The position numbers and the translations under genes are program-made. Source: Cubamyces lactineus (taxonomy: Eukaryota > Basidiomycota > Agaricomycetes > Polyporales > Polyporaceae). From it: DNA of 64,000 bases. Under the pieces are notes generated by a model. That model saw nothing but the letters and a program-made list of their open reading frames with translations. It did not search any database and had not been told where the DNA came from. Below, piece after piece: positions 59,303 to 64,000 of the stretch; position 1 is the stretch's first letter; each line of letters opens with the position of its first letter. The stretch covers positions 930,001-994,000 of the forward strand of contig JACDTU010000009.1 in assembly GCA_022376465.1 (NCBI GenBank), given 5' to 3'.

Positions 59303-61856
59303 CTAATTCTCGTACACCACCTCCACGAATCGCTCGTCCGCCCTCACCCTGCTCACCACATTCTCGCACGGCACAGGGGGGCTATCCAGGTCCCACTCCC
59401 TCCGCAGCCTCGCATAAATGAGCTTCAAGCTGCTCGTCGCGCCCTTCTCAAGCATCAGCTCCAGCATGACCGGATACCCCGCCTCCTCGCTCACCACACC
59501 CGGTCTCCTGATCTCGACGCGGAAGCGCACCCCGCGCACCTGCGTCATCACGCCCACGCCAGCGCCCTCGCGCTCCCTCGAATCCGCGAGCGTGCACGTT
59601 AGCACGAGCGCGTCCGAGCCCGCGGCGTAACCTCCTGCGGAGACGGTCACGCCCATCTCCTCGAGAATTCGGCGGCACGTCGTGTGCGTAAGCGCCGCGT
59701 CCTGCGTCGAGAGCAGGCGGAAGTTCTGCGGCTTGATGCGGAACAGCGCGCCGAACCAGCGGCGCTTCGGCGTCGAGGGCAGCACGAACGAGCCCTCTGA
59801 GAATGCCGACGCAGGGGACGCTGGGGAGGGCGTACCAGGCCCGCGCCGCTTACGGAGGCGGCCGCGGTCGCTGTTGCTCGTGGGCTCGAGGTGTTGACCG
59901 TGCTTGGATTCAGGTCCTGCGGTGCTGTTGGACGTCGCAGTCGTACTGCTTCGCTGCGACGCTTTGCGCTCGGAGAAGAGGTCGGTCTTGAGCGTGAGAC
60001 GAGGAGGACCCGATGTATTCTCCTTGCCGTCCTTGGACAGTCGCCTGCGGATGCTCAAAGGCCGTGCCGTGTGCTCGCGAGGCACCTCCACGATCTCGAA
60101 GGGGTCAGCGTCATCCGTGTCTGACTGCGCTTGGATCTGAGTCCCGAACTGGCGTTGCTGGGGCTGGGCAGTGACGGGCGTGGGCGGCGGCGGGTTGCTA
60201 CTGAGTGGTGCGAAGAGCTCGTCATACTCTTCGCGGTTTCGGATGGGGGTGCTTCCAGGTTGCTGCATCGAGGCAAGGTGCTGTACGATCTGCTGAAGGA
60301 ACTGCTGTACGCGCACGTCCTCGACCTCCGGGATCTGAAGACCTTCGAGAGGCGACCGCGGTGTGAGGAGAGGTGTGAGTATGTCGGAGAGTTGGGGAGA
60401 GACGGCCGACGATGCGCAGGTAGAGGTCAACGGAGACAGGGCGGGGTTCGCTCCAGTCGGCGTGGCAGACCCAAGTTGAGACGGTTGGGCTCGGCTGGGG
60501 TCTGGCAAGGGTGACGGTGAAGGCGATCGGGACCTCTCTGGGATGCACATCCGAGCGGCTGCGCGCGATGGCGTCGGAGGACCCGCTCGTGGAGGAAGGT
60601 CGGCCAAGGTCTGTTCCACCTCCTCATCCCGCACGGCACGCTTCGCTTTGCTCTTCTTCGCCCGACGCGCCGCAGCTTGTCGCTCCTCTTCCTCATCGTA
60701 GTCCTCGAGGTGCTTCGCGCGATACTGCACAAGCAGGTTATACACGCCCTTCTCCCACGTCGGCTTCTCATCGGTCAGGCGTGCCACGATCTCCTTGTCG
60801 GGCGTTGCACGCCACAGAGTGCGGAGGTTCGCGAAGATATCGCGGTCGATGTCTGCTGCGCGGGCGAGGGGGCGCGCGATCTCGTCCAGGTTCGGTATAT
60901 CGCAGCTCATCGGCTTAGGCTTCTGGCTCGTATAAAACGGATGGCGGAGGATCTCGGGGATCGTAATGCGCTTCCGGACGTCCTTGTTGAGCATGCGCCG
61001 GATGAGGTCCTGCGCGCGCGGCTCGATGTCAGAGGGCATCGTGAACTTGCCGATCTTGACTTTCTCGAGCAGCGTCGGGAGGTCCTCGTCGTCGAAGGGC
61101 AGGCGGCCCGCGAGTAGCGCATAAAGAATGACGCCGCAGGACCAGATGTCGGATGCCGTACCGTCATACGCGTGCCCCATGATAACCTCTGGGGCGGCGT
61201 AGTGCGGGCTGCCGCAGGCTGTCTGGAGCATGTTGTCCTTGCCCTGCCAGACGGCCATACCGAAGTCGGCGACTTTGATATTCTTGTCGCGGTCGAGGAG
61301 GAGGTTCTCGGGCTTGAGATCACGGTGGGCAATATTGAAGCGATGGCAGTAGTCGATGGCGGTGATAATTTGCTGGAAATACGAGAGCGCCTCCTTGGAG
61401 TCCAAGCGGCCCTTGTTACAGAGGTAGTCGAAGAGCTCGCCGCCCTCGACGTACTCTAGGATGAGGTACAGCTCGGTGGACGTTTCCCAGACGTCGTACA
61501 AGCGCATGATGTTCGGATGGTCGATGAGCTTCATGATGACTATCTCGCGTTCAATGCTGTGGAGGATGCGTTCGGCCTCTTCTCCTAGGCTACAGAGAGA
61601 CATGCGCGAGTTGAGGAGCGCAGTCTTGGATACGATCTTCACGGCGGCATATTGACCAGTCTTGGTATGCCGAGCAAGTCTAACCCGGCCTTTGGTCCAC
61701 TGCGATGAGTGTACTCGTAGAGGAATTGTCACAATACGCCGTACCTGAGCTACCCTTCCCGATTGTCCTGCCCACTTTCCACAACCCAATCATCTTGGGG
61801 TCGCCATCCCGTTTACTGCGGCCCCGGAACTCATGCGACGGGCTAGCAGTGGGCAT
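59303..61856 (-). CDS. Gin4/Hsl1/Cdr2-type protein kinase (CAMKL family)
   Basis: Two exons (61745-61856 and 59303-61689; intron 55 bp) give 832 residues from ATG at 61856. The split glycine loop reads GRTIGKGSSG+RVRLAR across the intron. Then follow the catalytic Lys in AAVKIVSK, HRDLKPENLLL, VADFGMAV and the activation loop LQTACGSPHYAAPEVIMG. The catalytic domain ends near residue 300 (ITIPEILRHPFYTSQKP). A Ser/Pro-rich linker follows. The C-terminal 110 residues (from RRILEEMGVTVSAGGY) resemble a KA1-like membrane-binding domain. Yeast relatives (Gin4, Kcc4, Hsl1; fission yeast Cdr2) act at septins or cortical nodes to control morphogenesis and Wee1. Which of these is the true orthologue is not decided here. 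Confidence 0.9.
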
Positions 61857-62399
61857 GCTGAAGGTAGGTGAGGTGTGGAGAGTTGCAGAAGTGTTTGCAT
61901 CCCTCCTCCCGTCTCGCTGGTGAGTGTGGCTGACGGATCTGAGCAGGGACTGACAGCCTCCCTTGGCCGTCAGCCTCCCGCCAAGCTCCAGCGCTTCCCA
62001 ACCGCGACGCGCAAATCACGTGTACGTGTGCCAAGAATATTGCGCACGTGGGCGCATCAAAGTCGTAGCGCGTGTCAAGCACGCTAATTCGATCCATCGG
62101 GCATTGATGATACCTACTGAACCTATACTAGCCGAGTATCTGGATATTGCTCAACATCAGAGCATCCACCTCGATGTCGACAAGCGTTCGGGTCTTGCTG
62201 ACTGTGTAATATCCAACCACGGCTCCAGCTTCAACGGTGTACGATTCTGCAGCAGTGACACAGCTTAGGTATGCATATGCATACGAAATATGATGGGACG
62301 AACTTTTTTGATGCGCCCAGTCTTGCATATCACCTAGGAGGTATATGAGGGGCTCGTTACGGCTCAGCTGGATGACCAGCTATCTGTCCTTCATCCACG
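61857..62399. promoter_or_regulatory. Divergent intergenic region, kinase and DUF6533 gene
   Basis: 543 bp holding two divergent promoters. A short palindromic stretch TATGCATATGCATA at about 62271-62284 is visible. No coding block was seen. Confidence 0.4.
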
Positions 62400-64000
62400 A
62401 TGTCTACCTCAACTGATCCCATCATTTCGGACTTCGCAGTTGCGTGAGTATTGTGGTGGAAAGCCGTGCATGAGTCGAACTAATGTATTTCGTGAAATCC
62501 CGCATTGTTTAGCGTCACCTTCAATTACTGCAGCATCAGCATTATAAGTACGAGGACTTGTCGATTGCCCTTATCAGCTCACCCATCCATAGGTCGTAGC
62601 TTTACTAACGTACTATTATTTGACAACACTAAGTCAAGAATTAAAGTACTACAATCGCAAGTTCTCAGTCGCAACACTCCTTTACATCACCAACCGTTAT
62701 GTACCTCTGGCGAACGCTCTCTACGCTGCACCATGGCTTGTGTATTCAGATTCCGAACAAGTGTGTCCCGTATCATTCCCGAATCCCGGCTGTTCAATCA
62801 TAACCTTGCTTCTTAGATGTCAGTGATATGTTTCATGGCCTTTGGGTGACGACCCATGTCTCAAACCTAGACAGTTGCGCAGCGCAGGTTGGGGTATTAT
62901 TCGCGTTGGAAAATTTGCAGTACTTTCCATGGGCGAGTATGTATGTCTGTCTTATATCGGGTCGTCTGCTGACACCTGCGCTGTCCACAGTCTTCTCTGC
63001 ATTGCGCACATACGCCCTCCACAGAAAGTTGTACAGTGCGATCATGGTGCTCGTGATGTCACTTAGTACCGTCATCATTAGCTCGGTGAGTAATGTGCAT
63101 TGTACTGATTCTCGATGTATCCGTGTTTTGGGAAGCTGATTGCAGTGGCACTGGAACTTGCAGGTCAGGGAACATTGGCTTGTGATATCGGATAACGACA
63201 ATGGGAACGACCAACATGAGTGTACACCAACGATCGCGAACAGCCTACCAGTATGGTACCCATATTGGTAAGCTGCTCGATAGTCTCCGTCATTCTCTTC
63301 ATACTTACGAAGGAACGAGCAGTATGTATGTGAAGCAATAGTGGCGCGCAACTCTCTCATGCGGCATATCATACTTCTAGTCGCGCCCGCTGCGGCCCGT
63401 GTCCCTATGATCATTGCAGATCTGTTCACCATTGTCATCACTTGGAAGACACAACACCGGACATACAGCCTAGGCAAGAAATTGTCTGCTTCCTTCATTC
63501 TTACTACGGTACTTCTACGTGACGGTGAGGACTTAATCCCTATCCACCGCAGTGCAGTACTGATTGGCTCTATACCCTCCAGGCACCATTTACTTTGTGT
63601 TAGTCAAGGCTCGGCGCTGCGAGAATGGGAGCCGGATACTCATAACAGCCCACTAGGGTGCTCACGGCTCTCAACATTCTGCTGTTAGCTTTTGATTATC
63701 ATCAGGTACCAATCGATACATCCTCCTTGTCGATACAGAACCGAGAACAACCGTACTATAGGTGTTCGCAAATGATGCTATCAACGTCAGCTATCTAGTC
63801 AATTTCGCCGAGCCGTAAGACATGTGTCGTTCTTCTGGCTGCTCACGTCTGATCAACACCGCACAGGATCACCTCCATCCTCATCTCCGACTTCCTCACT
63901 AATCTACGCGAGGCAGCAGACAGCTTAGCCTCTGCCCCAGAGTTGCAAGCTTCTGTCAGCACCCTTGAATTCAGGATCATCAGCCCCATCGGTGCTTCTC
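62400..64000 (+). CDS. DUF6533 multi-pass membrane protein, 5' part (runs off the window)
   Basis: ATG at 62400 gives MSTSTDPIISDFAVA. After short introns the DUF6533 signature follows: VTFNYCSISII, YLTTLSQELKYYNRKFSVA and LLYITNRYVPLANALY. Later blocks are VFSALRTYALHRKLYSAIMV, LMRHIILLVAPAAARVPMII, VLTALNILLLAFDYHQ and ITSILISDFLTNLREA. Hydrophobic stretches suggest about seven membrane segments. This family is large in mushroom-forming fungi, and its function is unknown. Five to eight introns are present. The frame after LREAADSLASAPELQASV is still open at base 64000, so the stop lies outside the window. Confidence 0.82.

Overview
The window looks like nuclear DNA of an agaricomycete basidiomycete, possibly Polyporales. 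The grounds are genes on both strands broken by many 40-145 bp GT-AG introns, orthologues of conserved fungal genes whose best-fitting family forms are basidiomycete, a DUF6533 membrane protein of the kind expanded in mushroom-forming fungi, and a multi-copy BTB/POZ family. Gene models were rebuilt by eye from translated blocks and splice junctions. Exon limits are firm where given as numbers and approximate elsewhere.

Left part (0.2-13.4 kb): five BTB/POZ genes, all on the minus strand, interrupted once by VPS9 (Rab5-type exchange factor). A sixth, single-domain relative lies at 31.9-33.0 kb, also on the minus strand. All six share a phase-0 last intron, a tiny last exon that begins with Val, and C-terminal cysteine pairs. 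The first copy has a broken frame.

Middle part (15-31 kb): a REG1-like PP1 regulatory subunit, a 2.6 kb stretch with no recognisable gene, two identical tRNA-Arg(ACG) genes in convergent orientation, cardiolipin synthase CRD1, a pericentrin/Pcp1-like spindle-pole protein with a PACT domain, and a nitronate monooxygenase.

Right part (33-64 kb): a DOPA 4,5-dioxygenase-like gene; a 74-residue MOZART1 (MZT1) gene in three exons; the U2 snRNP subunit SF3B1; AP-1 gamma adaptin; a forkhead transcription factor; DNA ligase IV; the decapping activator PAT1; a type II membrane glycosyltransferase-like protein; TMA16; a GIN4/HSL1-type kinase; and the 5' part of a DUF6533 gene that runs off the right edge.

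Most neighbours are unrelated housekeeping genes in divergent or convergent pairs. The unusual element is the BTB family. A second, weaker theme is that two gamma-tubulin-complex partners (PACT protein and MZT1) lie within about 6 kb. No CRISPR array, transposon, rRNA gene or secondary-metabolite cluster was seen.
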